From positions 228,795,876 to 228,859,875 of the forward strand of contig CM070873.1 of assembly GCA_036365515.1 (NCBI GenBank): DNA of 64,000 nt, given 5' to 3'. The translations under genes and the position numbers were made by a program. The notes beneath the pieces were generated by a model. That model was not told the DNA's origin. It saw only the letters and a program-made list of their open reading frames with translations, and did no database searches. Positions 35,347-49,370 of the stretch are shown piece after piece (the stretch's first letter is position 1; each line of letters starts with the position of its first letter). Source of the stretch: Torymus aiolomorphi. Taxonomy: Eukaryota > Arthropoda > Insecta > Hymenoptera > Torymidae.

Positions 35347-35434
<88 letters not shown>
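35347..35434 (+). repeat. (GA)n microsatellite
   Basis: 88 bp of uninterrupted GA, about 270 bp after the previous one. A CT tract lies just before it (35323-35342), so the two could fold back on each other. Confidence 0.95.
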
Positions 35435-35439
<5 letters not shown>

Positions 35440-35560
35440 TTTACGGGTTTTTCGTTCGTTCGTTTCTTCGTTCGCCAAGACTTTATTGTTGGTCGACTTT
35501 TATTTTCACTTTGAGACTGCTCCCGATTTTTATGAGACAAGGCCGAGGATAAAATCGTGG

Positions 35561-36480
35561 AAATTGATTAATGTCTATATTACTTGTTAGAGAGAAATAT
35601 CAAGACAAATTTGTGTAAATGTATAACAATTTTACAGAAGATTAAAGTTGCAAAATAATTTATTAAAGCTACATCTTTAAATTTTCTATTTTGGCAAGCA
35701 TTCCATTAAAGCCCTGGTAGAAATGTTAACCAGAAGCAAGCTATTTTTCAGTTAACTTTATGGCTAAAAACAAACATTTCTTGTATTGTATGTATTTTAA
35801 GTAATAGTAGAACTTTTAGATGAATTATATTATTTTTGCATTATGATTTTTGCTAAAAATGCTTCCATTTAATTAACACATTAGCTATAAAATGTGGTTA
35901 TTTTTCTACCAGAGAATGTTCAAGTTTTTACAATGCTTTTATCAAAATTTAGTATCCCACAATACAGCCTGTTTTTCTCACGTCTTTCGTCACAACCGAG
36001 AACGGTGAGTGGGGGTTATTTTTTTCCTGAATATTCCGTTTTGGTGTCAACGACGGTAGCTTACCAGGATTAACCCACGATCTTTCTTGCTTTTGGGATT
36101 GTCGTAATAAATCTACTTTTGATCCCCCCTCCCCGCCCTCAGTCGTAGTTTTCGACAAACTTTGCCTTTTTGTACCCTCCACAGCCGAAAACTAATGCCT
36201 ACGCATTTATTTGACCGGTGGCCGATATTTTGTCTGACTTAATGTCCCAGTGCGACCAACTTCTTATTATCTAATTAATAAAGCTTACAAGTGTACCCCA
36301 GCCAACTTTCTGCGGGGTTATCGTTTGTAAGCATCTTCGGAGGGGGAAGGAAGTACTTTTGATCTTTTCGACTGTTCAAATAATTTTCTTCCTTTTATCT
36401 CGGAAATAGCGTCTCTCTGGATCCTTATACATTCTTCTCATTAGCCAAAGATTTAAAAGAAGTCGTACGCTCTCATAAAT
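35561..36480. other. AT-rich then mixed stretch
   Basis: The first 380 bp are AT-rich. From about 35940 the base composition changes; see the fragment at 35949-36195. Confidence 0.4.
35949..36195 (-). pseudogene. Possible coding fragment, unidentified
   Basis: A minus-strand frame of about 82 codons, between stops, reads SFSAVEGTKRQSLSKTTTEG, then VDLLRQSQKQERSWVNPGKL and VVTKDVRKTGCIVGY. It is not low in complexity, unlike nearby frames, and lacks an ATG. Other short frames lie upstream (MLTNDNPAESWLGYTCKLY near 36280-36340). It may be a decayed mobile-element gene, but no family is recognised. Confidence 0.2.
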
Positions 36481-37106
36481 TAAGCTTATACGTTAAATAT
36501 CAGCAAGAAACAAGATTCACAAATAAAACAGAGTCCATCTCGCCGAATAAAACAGCGAATAAATCTAATCCATTTCACATCCTCGAAAAAGACCGCTGAA
36601 AGATCCTTTTCGGCAGCCCGTGCTCTCGCACTCACGGCCAAAAGAACCCCTCGCGACAAGCACACATACACGTACGCTAGAACGAAATAGAAATAGGAAC
36701 GGCGTTGCCTCTCGGCCCTATACTCTCTCCTCCTTCTAGAAAAGAGGAAAATTTGCGCAAAATAAAGCTCCGCGCACAGCCAGGCTCGTGCGATGTAGGA
36801 AGTACGTGTCCCAGAGCAAATAGTCCCGCAGCCGCCGCCTCGGCTTGCGGCTCTCTCTCTCTCTCTTGCTCTCTCTTTCTGTCTTTCTCTCTCTCTCTCG
36901 GCCGCGAACGACGTCGTTTCCGCAACATTCGGCCAGCGTCGTCGTCGGTGAAACGGCAAAGGCTATTCCCCCCGCGTAGGGAAATGGAGAAGCGAATTCC
37001 CGGCTGCGCGTGCCTTCTCTTCCTCCTCCACCCTCGAATCGCTTTGCCTTTTCGCCTTGTCTCCCTCTTCCGCGGCTTGTCTCTCGGGGTGGAGAACACG
37101 CGGGAG

Positions 37107-37147
<41 letters not shown>

Positions 37148-37520
37148 GGGTTGGCTCAGCTGCGTGTCCCATGCCGACGACGGGATTTTCAAAATAGATA
37201 AGGGTTTATCTCGCCTCCGGTGATATTTTCTAATTAAGTCCGCTGAGAGGAAGTCTTTACGCGCTGAAATATTACTTACGTGTGTTTAACGTGCGGCAGG
37301 AGCCCCTGCATGCATACAGTGCGCTCTTGGCGCCAGCCGCGGAATTGCCGCCGTTATCTGTAATGTGGCGGTTGCGCTTCGACAATGGAATCGGGTGTTG
37401 TAGCTTATTTCCCTCTCCCGCAAATAATTATCAGATAGCATTCAGACTCCATTTTAGCTCGAATTTCGTATTTAGGATTTCTGGAAGATGGTAGGAATTA
37501 CGTTTTTTATCCTCGAAAGA
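36481..37520. other. CT/GA-rich island
   Basis: CT tracts at 36851-36900, a GA tract at 37108-37142, and CpG-rich flanks. No exon recognised. Confidence 0.45.
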
Positions 37521-38090
37521 GCTGATTGATCAATCCGGAGGGCTTTGAAGGCAAACTTGATGTACAATGGATACTGAATGTTAAATATTTATTTTTGAAT
37601 TGTATATATATTACTTCAAAGAATCTTTTGAAGTTTTTTATTATTCAATATATATTATTAAATATGAAACGTGAATTTTTGCTGTAAAACAATACAACGA
37701 CGAAAAGTTTGTATTGAACATTTGCATTTCAATATGTTAAATGTGAATTTATTCAAATAGTATGTTGATTCTACGTTCAGAATATAGAAACATTATTAAT
37801 AGCTATGTAATTTAATTTTAAAATTTTCAATCCGAACATGAAATATAATATATTGGTTTTATATTTCTAATTGAACTTGAATGATCTATAACATTTTTGG
37901 ATCGAAAGGGAAGCGAATGAGGTCGGTATAGGAAACTTGAAGCGAACTGAAAATGGAACACATGTGAACTAAACGTGCTCCAACTTTCATTTTAATCAAG
38001 TTAGTTTATTGAAAAAGTCAATGTTCGATAATGTACAATTAATGTATTCTAATAATCGTGCTGGTAAATCATCAGCAATCAGCAGTACTT
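37521..38090. other. AT-rich non-coding stretch
   Basis: Nothing recognised. Confidence 0.55.
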
Positions 38091-38375
38091 ATAATTATGC
38101 TCCTCATAATGAGTTTGTTTCCAGCGCCGGACGGGATAAAGATGAGCGCGGCACAAAAACATCCGGTAAAAATTCGCGAGCGCAAAAAAAGCAGACAGCT
38201 GAAAGAAAGTAAATGCTTAAGGAGAGACGGAGCAAAGACGAAAGCACTCGAGGAAATTAATTGAGAGTGAAGAAAGAGGAAGACAAAAAAGGTCCGAAAG
38301 AAGAAGGAGGGCGGGAGGGAGATGGATATATATATATATTTTTAAAAGGGCAGAGATAGATGCATAAAGAGGAGT

Positions 38376-38458
<83 letters not shown>

Positions 38459-38820
38459 AAAGGAAGAGAGTGGGAGAGAGAGATGGAGAGCCGGCGGCTT
38501 TTGCAAAGGTAGCAAGAATTCAAAGTACATAATATAATGGCTATCTTCGCGAGAGGGAGAGCGAGAGAGAGAGAGAGAGAGCCGAGAACTCGGCCGCTTT
38601 ATTCCTGGCAATGCTAGTAGTAGCTCTCTGAGGAAAAACTTTAAAAGACTTGAACGACTCCCGCTTTTCTTCCTCTTTTCCCTAGTCTCTCACTCGCGTT
38701 CCTTATACTGCGTCCAGCGCGCGCGAGCTTCGATTTTTCGCGCGCCATTTTACGCGTCCCTTCCAACTGTTTTCGTACTTCGCGCTGTTTTTGCAGCGCC
38801 AAGTGCGCGATAATTTATGT
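38091..38820. other. GA-rich island
   Basis: Purine-rich strand with (GA)n at 38378-38455 and a second GA tract at 38563-38581. Confidence 0.5.
38378..38455 (+). repeat. (GA)n microsatellite
   Basis: 78 bp of uninterrupted GA. Confidence 0.95.
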
Positions 38821-40580
38821 ATAAACTGTGGTCGGGAATATCTGCTTTTAATCTTTTATCATACCTTTAAAAGTCAATTAGGTAAAGTCAATTAGGACGC
38901 AGTATAATGAGCTTGTGTTACTCAGCGTTTAATCGACTTACTATGTTCAATTAGTTATTTAGAAGAACTCCTTAATAAAGTAATGTATTTTCCAAAGGAT
39001 CTCTGCAAATAATCCTTAATCAATGTTATGTAAAATTTAATGTTGCTAGGCATATAGGAGCATAAACTTGATTTTTCGTTAAAATTAATTCACACTTCGT
39101 GGCAAATTGAAATGTATCAACATATATTTTCAATTACAATTTTATTTATTTGATTTTATTTAAAAGCAAAAATAAAATATAAGAAAAATTCTTTTCAGAA
39201 GTTTTTTATTATGTGTCTGTATTCAATATAAAAAATCGTACATCTTTACTCTTATCCTCTCTTAAAAAAACGATGGCCGGATGTTGTGAAACACTTAAAG
39301 AGTGAGTTGGATTGGTCTGTAAGGAATAGGCGTGAAAATTCGCTACTTCCGCTACATTTGAATTTTTTAAATTGAATTTTTATTCTTAAATATTTAAAAC
39401 TAAATAATTAAATAAAATTAGAATAAAAAGATTAATTTAGTCATGCTTTGAAACATGATCTGATTATCTTATTATTTAAACCAATTAAACCAATTAAAAT
39501 GAAATCATAATGAAAAATTATATATTCATAATCTAAAAAACAAAATACTACGCGCGTAGCGCGTTTGGATTTTGCTAGTTGCATTAAACAAACAATATCA
39601 CTATTATATTATATGAGGGATATCAAAACAAATGAACTTAGTCATTATTTTTGGATTATATTTTTTATTTTTACGTGAACTTATGTCATGAAACATTTGT
39701 GTAGTAACTGCAGTTACTATTTAAGTGTTAAGTTAGGAAACATATTTCCTAAAAAGAAAGTATTTCAGATATTGAAATTTTCTGCAAAATCTATTGTGGA
39801 TTTGACATATATTTCTGTAATATTTCAGTACGTTTTATCATATGATTTTTGAGTTCTTTTAAAATAAAATTTATAATTTTTTCGTAGGAGCTCTAAACAA
39901 TTATGTAATGGAGTTGGGTGAAAAATCATCGTTCATCCATTAGAAATTTTATTTTTTTATATGACTTTTTCACATATGATTGAGACAATGAACAAAACTA
40001 ATTTACATGTCAGGAAAGCACATATTATAATCTTGTAAAGGGTTTAGGATTGTAAGAAATAACACATACAGATTTGAAGTTTCTTCAATTTCCATTACTA
40101 TTAGTTAGATGAGCACGGCAACGTCACAAACTAATGAAACGATAGTTTACTTTGGAAGTGTGTATAGATTACGTTAAGCCTGTTTATATTCAGGTTTTTA
40201 GTGTAATGTTATCAAATTTCAAAATACGTTAGTCAAATGTCTTTAGGTATACCCTTCAAAATGACAAAATTAAATTTAAAAAAAAAAAAAAAGAATTATA
40301 TTTTTTTATTTTTACTTTCAAAAATATATTTTTTGATTTACTTTCAAAAATATAATTTATTGTTCAAAAGTTTTATAATATTTATTAAAATATATTTATT
40401 ATTTAAAGATTGTTTTTATATAATACATGAATAATTATACCGCATTTCATGCAATAGAGGCCATAAAAGAGATAAATGATTACTTCCTTATAAAAGGAAA
40501 TTGAAAGTCATACTTTTAATGAACGAAATAAAAGGAATTTCGTATAAGATCAATTCTTCTTCCCTGAGCTTTATACTCAA
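38821..40580. other. AT-rich stretch with one repeat end
   Basis: The CGCGCGTAGCGCG ... TTGCTAGT motif at 39551-39579 matches the ends of the dimer at 1499-1787. Otherwise nothing recognised; a Lys-rich frame at 40237-40434 follows a poly-A run. Confidence 0.5.
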
Positions 40581-40990
40581 ACGCAGATGTTTGCCTCATA
40601 TATTCGATGAGAGTCGAGCTAGAGAGTGAGAGAGAGAAAGAGAGGATCCTTTTTGTCCGGACGCATTATATTACCGGTGCACGATAAAAAATCGCCTTTT
40701 TCCTCCTTTTATACACTATCGATAAAAAGCTCATTTCTCTATCTCCGGCCGGCGTATCCTCGGCGAGCGAATCGCGCGCGCAACGCCCATAGAAGACCGG
40801 TGCGCGCACGCAGGCCGCGGGGATGGGCTGCAGCCCGAGTGATCGAGTCGAGTGTCTAGCCATTTCTGCCACTCCAGTTTCAAATTTAACCGGCTATAGA
40901 GTCCCGCGCACTTTATCCGCTGCGCGTTCGCCCGTCGTTATATATAGATCCCTGCCAGCCGTATATAATATATTTACGCCGCGCTCATAA
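40581..40990. other. Short CpG-rich island
   Basis: GA tract near 40624-40642 followed by CG-rich DNA. It borders the TA array. Confidence 0.4.
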
Positions 40991-40991
40991 A

Positions 40992-41740
<749 letters not shown>

Positions 41741-43020
41741 CGTGTTTCACCGTCTCGCTATAATATTTTCGTACACCGCCACGCCGCGTATAATTCACAA
41801 TTTTAAAGGAAAATCGATTCGCACCTCTCGCCAATATATATAAGGTCTGTGTGACCTAAAAATTATCCAACCCGACAAGGCTAACCTCGTACTCCCTCTC
41901 ACTCTCTCCCTCTTGCTCACCCACCCTCAATATTACAACATCCCTCCTCATTAATATCTATCCGAAAGCTTCTTATAAAAAGCGCATTATCGGCGCGGTA
42001 GAATTTCAATCCCCCGCCGCTAACACTAACCCGTCGACCCGCTCTGCACTGCAGAAACCAATTAAAAATAAAGCGGGCCAGAATCTCCCGAACAAAGGTG
42101 CGCTTATATATATGCAGCAGTAATCGCACCTCCCCCCCCGCCCCTAGCTCCGACAATGAAGTTCTCAGCGCAGAAATCTCCGAGTATATAATCCAGCGCG
42201 CGATTCGATTTGCACGCGCGCGTCCTGCACTAATGTAACCAAAAGAGCAAACCGCGGCGGCCCGGCCGAGAGAAATATAGACGGCGATAGGGCGCGCGAG
42301 CACTCGCGTGTCGTCCCCCCTAAAACTAGCGCGGATAATCCGTTTACATCGTTTCCTACATGAATGCATGCATACGCGTGCGTGCGCGTGTATATATATA
42401 CATATATGTATATATACCTCCAACGCGGGCGCGCGCACATACCATCGAAATGAAGGGGCTCGCGCGGAGATTCTCTCGCCACCCTCTCTGTCTCTCTCTC
42501 CTACAAATAGTCGTCACTAGATGAGAGTGTGAGAGAGAGAGAGTCTCAACCGGCGGGGGTTTAGCATCCAAATGGCGGCAATTTGCAGCAGGTGATAAAG
42601 GTGATAAAGGTGACACAGGGGTTGCCCGGCCGGTGCGCCTCTACCTACCCTCTCTCTCCCTCTCTCTTTTCCTCGCTCGCGTGGCGCGCACCGAGGCGCT
42701 AAGCCCCTAAATAGCTACCCTTTCGCCGCGACGGAGAGAGAGAGGCAGTGAGAGAGGCTCGCTCGAGCCGCACGAGTGACGACCCATAGCGTATAACGCC
42801 GCCGACGACCACGACGACGACGGGTCCTTCGAATATTAATAGGGCTTCGAGGGCCACTGCCGGCCTTTTTCTTTCTTTTATGCGGGCTTATGTGTGGGAA
42901 GGGGGAGAGGAGATGAATTTAAGGTGGCGCACGCGCGCGTGGCCGACGTACCCCCTCGTGCATGACTTAATTAAGGGCGAATACATAAGTGGCACCTCCC
43001 CGATGACTCCAATACATTAT
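41741..43020. other. CpG-rich island
   Basis: CG-rich, with TATATACATATATG near 42392, CT/GA tracts near 42485-42545, and GAC repeats near 42805. No exon recognised. Confidence 0.45.
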
Positions 43021-43560
43021 ATGTAAGCGCGTTATGGCTTCATTAATTTCTTGATGGTAATTTTAAGATGGCTCGTATCATCTTTGTTATAGTTGTCATT
43101 AGAAATTGATGAAGGGTAAAGAGGCCGTTGATGTACCGAGATTCAAACAATGGCACTTGATTTACCTGTCTACGCTCAATTAGAATTATCCATTAAGAAT
43201 TGCGTGTGGGTCAGAATGAGAATGGCGTAAGTCACATATTTATCGGTTTGAGATATTCAATCACAAAGTTTTAATAGTCAATACTGTTATATGCTACTTT
43301 GGATTACTTATAATTTTAAAAGAAGAGCAGTACTACTCTCATTCTGATCCATACAAGTTTTGTTACTATAAAACAGATAAAGCAGAGTAAAGTTTTCATT
43401 TTATGTGAATAATTTTATTAAAAGGACAAAAAAAAACACGTGAAAAACAGTTTCATGCTATACGTATATCATTATAATAAATGATTTAATCATAAAACAA
43501 TTCTATATCCACACAATAAATACACCATCAAATATATATCCGCCAAATAAATCTCGTTAA
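43021..43560. other. AT-rich stretch
   Basis: GTCAGAATGAGA near 43211 and TCTCATTCTGATCC near 43337 form a distant inverted pair. Otherwise nothing. Confidence 0.45.
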
Positions 43561-43688
43561 ACCGACCTCGTCCCCCCCCTCTTTCTCCCTCGCTAAAAGT
43601 CAAACAGTAAAACAATCCTATTCATTCGGCTCAAACGGCAGAGGTGAAATCTCGACGTAATTGTCGTCAGTTCGTTGGACACAGGTCG

Positions 43689-43735
<47 letters not shown>

Positions 43736-44040
43736 GCGCACACAATGTCGACGGGCGCGCGTTTTCCTCGTTTTTTACCGCCTCCTTGCCGGTGTCGCGC
43801 GCTCGGTATCGGAAAACAGTTTGAACGTTCACACGCGCACACATATACAAAGCGGCACGAGTGCGAAAAGAAAGTCGGCACCCGTCGATGGTGCGTTATT
43901 AATATCCTCGCCTTTATTTCCGTAATGCTCGAAGATCGGTTCATAGTCGCGCGGATACGTGTGTGTCTTCGCCGGGGTTATTTATACGCGCGCGTGTGTG
44001 TTTTTTTTTTGTTAATGAGATGGGGCAATTAATGAGGAGG
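43561..44040. other. GA/CpG-rich island
   Basis: Centred on (GA)n at 43691-43733, with CG-rich flanks. Confidence 0.5.
43691..43733 (+). repeat. (GA)n microsatellite
   Basis: 43 bp of uninterrupted GA. Confidence 0.95.
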
Positions 44041-45130
44041 GAATTGAGATGATGTGCATGCAGAGCAGTACAAGTTTATAAATGAAAGGTAACGAGTTGC
44101 TGTGAATGTACGACGAAGAAAATCTGATATGTATAATTATTTATGGTAACAAACAGCGCAGTTTATTTAGTACTGTTAAACACAGGTGGATATTTTAGTG
44201 TTACTATACTATTTAAAAAAATTATGTTTATTTTTCACTAAACTCCATTTATTATTTTACTCTACAATTTATAAATGATTTATTTCATCATTAATATAAC
44301 ATGTGAAATGCAATGCGTTCCATTTTGACTCTATACGTTTAGCTGGCATTGAAAATTTATGCGCAATGTCGCCTCCATATTCGGGCTCATTAATTTGGTG
44401 CGACTAGCTCTTGAAGTTTCAAAGAAACCTGTTGAATGTAATATAAAGTAAGTGAGATTAGTCATATTAACGAATTAATTGGGCATAATACATTTTAATT
44501 TCCAGTGGTTTTCTCTTGTAGTACAAAGTGATTCAAATACGTAAGCTTGCCACGTGTGTTATTAAATATTCCGTTTTGTTTTTACGAATACAATTTATTA
44601 TTGTGCATGTGTAGCAAGATTTATGAAGCCATTATGCCTTAAATTATACCCAAGAAATTAGTCATCGGCTATGACTATATAAAGGAAATTTTCAGCCTAA
44701 ATAATTGAATGCTTAGTAAATAAATCACTTTAATTAATTCTAAGTGTACCATTTGACCGAAGTAATAAAGTAAAAAATTATTAAAATATACAGTTCGTAT
44801 TTATTGTTATAGATATATTCTTATCCGTATTACTGATAACCTACAGAATTTCCCCGTCTGATAGGTAACGATCTTTACTACTTACGATATCGAACCCAAA
44901 GAGTGTTGATCGTTACACGTTTTAAAATTTTCTTAAAATGTTTAACTAATCCTCTCATTTATATCTCTATACATTATAGCTCAAACTGTTGTCTAAAATT
45001 CAAATCGCTTAAAGAAATTTCAAAACACCCATGAGCCAACCGGCATGCAGCTAAGTTACAAACGCAACGTAAATTCACTCCGGCCTTCCTATTTACCCAA
45101 GTTCCCAAAAGAATAGAACTACATAATTCA
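44041..45130. other. AT-rich non-coding stretch
   Basis: Nothing recognised. Confidence 0.55.
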
Positions 45131-47229
45131 AGTGCACACAAGTACACACACACACACATACATCCCTTCCCCTTTAAAACCCAACACGCGCGCACTTTGC
45201 ACCAGAAAAATTCTCTCCCACCCCCTCCGGCCGTGTATATGCGATTTAGCCTCACGTGCGCTCGTGTTCTCGAGCCTCGCCGTACTCTCTCTCTCTCTCT
45301 TTCTCTCTCTTGCTCTCCGTATACAGCGCATTAGGCTTCGATGCGCACTTTAGACAGATCATCCAAGTGGAGTGGCAGCTTCTCTCTCTCACTCTCCATC
45401 TCGCTCTCGACTCCCTCGAGCCTGCCAGTGGCTGGCGCACATAGCCGGCTTATCGATTCTCGACGCGTAAGATCGATTCCTTTGGCCGCGTGTGTGTCCC
45501 TCTTCTCCTCTCCGCACTATGGGGATACGCCGCTGCAAGAGAGAGAGAGAGAGAGAGAGAGGTCTGCGAAATTATTCGCACTGTGTAACTCGAACCAATC
45601 AGCCATCCATCGCTAATTTATCGTTCCAAAGCGATTCGCCAATCAATTAGCACTTCGGCACCCTCGCTCCCGCAGGCGCGCCCAAGCAAGAGTGAGAGCG
45701 CGCCGTCTGTGTGTGCGTGTGTATCGCGGATCCTCACGTGTGTACCACTCGACGGTGTGTTTAAGGATGAGCGGCCCTTAATGCGCTGAGCGAGGCGGCT
45801 GCGAGTGTTTTCCGGTTTAAGTGCCTTAGCTCCTCTATACTGGCTTTCGGGTTCAATGGCTAATTCGCTCTTGTCTTCGTTACAAAGGACCTTTTGCAAG
45901 GAGCATTTCGCCACTCGGGCGAATCGCACTTTTAACAATTTTTATGAAACTCGAGATGAATATGTATATATTTATATATTTGCCTCTCGTTTTTATGAGG
46001 ACGCGTGTGCGGCAATCTTTTTACTCGTATCACTTAGAGTTTGAATAAATAGAGACGCATGTGATTTATATACATCCGCGAGAAAGAGCTTTGAAATTTT
46101 GTTTTTTCATATAGCCCCTGGCCGGTCGACACATTTGACATTTCTGCGTATTTTGACTAACTTTAATATACTTTTTGTCCCGCGTCGACTTTCGCTCGCG
46201 CATTTTCACTTGCTAAATATTTATTCTGAAATGATGAATATTTATTTATTCTATACGCACTTTCGGATTCCCAAGTGTATAAAGTCCGGATTTTCAATAT
46301 GCTAAAAACTTTTCCGAACATATCCTGCACCCACACACTGTGTGTGTATGTGTGTGTAGAGGGCTGAAAATCTATTGAAGTTGAAAAATCGAGCGTAAAA
46401 TTCAATAGCTGTATGATCGACAATAAAACAAAAACGCTATACACCAAGAGCAAAAGTCAATGCACCGGATACTTTTAAAATTCCCCGCGCGACTTTTTCC
46501 CCAGTCACCCAGAAAAAAAAAACAAGAACTCGCTAAACAAACATCAAATTCGCGTTATATTGTATGCATTATTTATCCTGACTCTCTGCGGCGGCGACGA
46601 AAAAGCTCCGCAATCACGACAATTAATAGCGCGATGCATTTTCATTACGTCAATCAAGAGGCGCGCTCGCTGGCTTGCGGGACGCATCGTGCATCCGCAC
46701 TCCGATAAATCCAGAAACGTTTTTCACACTTCGCGTTTATTCATAGTGGCGCGTGCGTGGGCTCACTCACCCGCTCTGCCTCGCACAGTGGTAGCGGAAA
46801 AAAAACAAAAAGTGCGCAAAAAATACTGTTTACTCGCCACTTATCGCTCCATCCCCGGTAAACAAAAGCGACCCCTATGCAACTCTCTCGCGTTTTTCTA
46901 TCTCAATCCCCAATGTATGCGTACACATATATGTGTATGTGCACTCACAACGGATACATATATACACACACTCTATATCGCTAACGCGCACGCGGCGTTA
47001 TTAAAAATGGTTAATTGATTTCTTTTGAATTGATTCGGTCGGCGGACTATACGCGCTATACTAAAAAGCGCGTCATCGATTATTCTCCCTCCCCATTCTC
47101 ACCGCGCGCTGCTTTTGCTCCGGCGAGCTGACAACCTTGAAATTGCTTAGTTTGCATTCGTCGACCGGCTCACAAAAGAGCCTCTCTCCTTTCCCTCTGA
47201 GCCTATGTGTACTCGTACACACAGCTGTG

Positions 47230-47300
<71 letters not shown>

Positions 47301-47880
47301 CGCGCGTTTTACGCCTCGTTCTTTGTGTGTGCGAATCGAAATTCGGGGATAAAGTTCCGCCGCGCTAGCTGGCGGGATGAATTAAGGAGGAGGCTGCAGG
47401 TCGTGTGCTGGCAGCTCCACCCCCACCCAAAGGCCGAGAAGAAAAAGCGCACGGGAGCGGAGGGACAAAGAGGAACGGATTTCGATGTAAATTCGGCGCG
47501 ACGCGCGAGCTGAGAGACGAAGGTATAGAGCCTTTTATTGGCTCGCACACACGGCTCGTAGCGACAAAGTGCAGCCGCCACCGGCGAACAGCGATTCCCG
47601 AGTCTAATCGCGTAAGACGCCCGCCCGCCCATCGGGCTCTTAATGGCCCGGGCTGACGGCCGCGACGCAAGAGAGAGAGGGCGTCTATGTGGAGGATGAG
47701 GAGCTCGTAGTGGAAATCTGCATAATCGCGTTCCCGATTCAATTGCGCAACCTTACTTACTACACGCGCGCAGTGTCTTACCTGTCCGTGAGGCGTGTTG
47801 CTCGCCGGCCTGCAGGCTTCCCCTGTTATCGGGAGCGATGGATATGCGGGGATGTTTCGGACGGTATGTAGAGATGTTAT
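45131..47880. other. Broad CpG/CT-rich island
   Basis: The widest island in the window, with CA repeats near 45146, GA near 45538-45562, (CT)n at 47233-47297 and an AT-rich dip at 46040-46460. On the minus strand, GGACAG|GTAAGAC at 47774-47783 and on the plus strand GACG|GTATGTAG near 47859 resemble donors, but no exon is convincing. Confidence 0.45.
47233..47297 (+). repeat. (CT)n microsatellite
   Basis: 65 bp of uninterrupted CT. Confidence 0.95.
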
Positions 47881-48566
47881 TTATGATCTGGTTTGAATAA
47901 TATATACGTTGTGGTATGCGGTTTGAAAGCGGTATTCAATTGGCCTGGATATTCGAGATTTGTTTTCTAAGTCTTTTATTATTGGGAATCGAATTATTGT
48001 ATCCCTTCGTGTTACACTTGTAAAACAATTAATTGAATTCCCAGCGTATATTTGTAATATTCTATAAAATACATTGAGACTTTTGTATTCATAAACGTTA
48101 CATTTAAAAATAACCTGATTAAAGAGAACGATGCCGGAGCGTAAGTAGTAGGAGGCATAAACAGTCCGACAAGAACGTTATTGCCTTATTTACCGTTCCG
48201 GGCAGATCATTATCATCAGTTTTATCAGTATTTGTATCTCCTTTATAATGTAAATCGAAGGCATTCCTTTTACTTTATGAAGCTAGAGATGACAGAAACG
48301 ATCGAGGTAGGCAAATAAAAAGAAGCTTCAAGAGATGAGATTTCCTTTTAAAAAGCAACTGCAGCCTGCTATTATAGTGTAATTTTTATTCACTAAACTG
48401 ACTCGCTTATTAAGCTTTAAAGAGAATACGTAATATGAAAAATTTGCTTCTGTTAAAAATGCAAAGGCACGGAAAATCCCGTGATGAATGAATTTTCTGG
48501 CATTTTTCACAAAGGGATATTCGTTTAAAATATTAATTGTTCCAAAGTGGCTTATTGGACGTCCCA

Positions 48567-48624
<58 letters not shown>

Positions 48625-48770
48625 GTCATTATTATTAATATTATTATTCTCAAATTAACCATTACACGCCTGATAAAATCAATTTAAATGCGTAAATTTT
48701 ATTTCGATTCGCTGATATACTTATTATTAAATCAAAATCATGCACTGCGATAACCAACAATTTAATCCTC
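47881..48770. other. AT-rich stretch
   Basis: Holds the ATT microsatellite at 48567-48624; nothing else recognised. Confidence 0.55.
48567..48624 (+). repeat. (ATT)n microsatellite
   Basis: About 58 bp of ATT, continuing imperfectly to 48650. Confidence 0.95.
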
Positions 48771-49370
48771 CACCTACTCTCCAGATCCCTTAATCGCGCG
48801 TTTATTTAGACCTCTCCATCCTCTCTCTCCATCTCTGTCCTCCCCTGCCCTTTATTTATCTCTTATTTTCGTTATCAAATCCGGGGGCTCCGAGCAATTC
48901 ATCGAATCTCCGGCTCTCTCTCTCTCTGTCTCTCTCTCTCCCTCGCATACATATATACATATCTATACATGCATACATACGTACACAGGCGGCTGCGCAT
49001 ATGCAAACCGCAGCGCTTGCAGTGCGAAAAGAAAAATACGTCCAGGGAAGGTTAGAGAGCGGCGGTGGCGGCATCCGCGAGGATTTGAATATAAATTTGC
49101 GGATTAACAAACTGCGCAGGGCGAAGAGAGGGAGAGAGAGAGAGAGCCGAGCGGGCGCGCCATCGACCTGTGTAATTCGCGGGCTCAGGCCTCTCATGAA
49201 GACGATAAGCCTGCTGCGAGCGGAGCCGATATATTCTCTTCCCCCCGCGAAAAGAAATCCAAAGCGCGAAAATCTCTCGGATAATGCGGACGGTCTTGAC
49301 TTCCCTTTTTTTTTCTTTTCGATTAGAGGAGGCTCGGCGGTGTACATATGGTAATGCGCAAATTTTTACG
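48771..49370. other. CT/GA-rich island
   Basis: CT tracts near 48913-48942, CATA repeats near 48945-48985 and GA near 49130-49147. Confidence 0.45.

Larger units (their letters stand above)
33891..35560. other. GA/CT-rich island
   Basis: Dense GA and CT tracts, including 34992-35077 and 35347-35434, and an (AGCT)n run at 34624-34642. Frames are Arg-Glu or Leu-Ser repeats. Confidence 0.5.

Noticed and set aside
34947..35540. 197-codon minus-strand Ser-Leu frame and the Arg-Glu frames opposite
   Set aside because: They are translations of GA/CT microsatellites in both directions.
47774..47783. Minus-strand donor GGACAG|GTAAGA
   Set aside because: No open frame or acceptor joins to it; such short matches are expected several times by chance in 64 kb.
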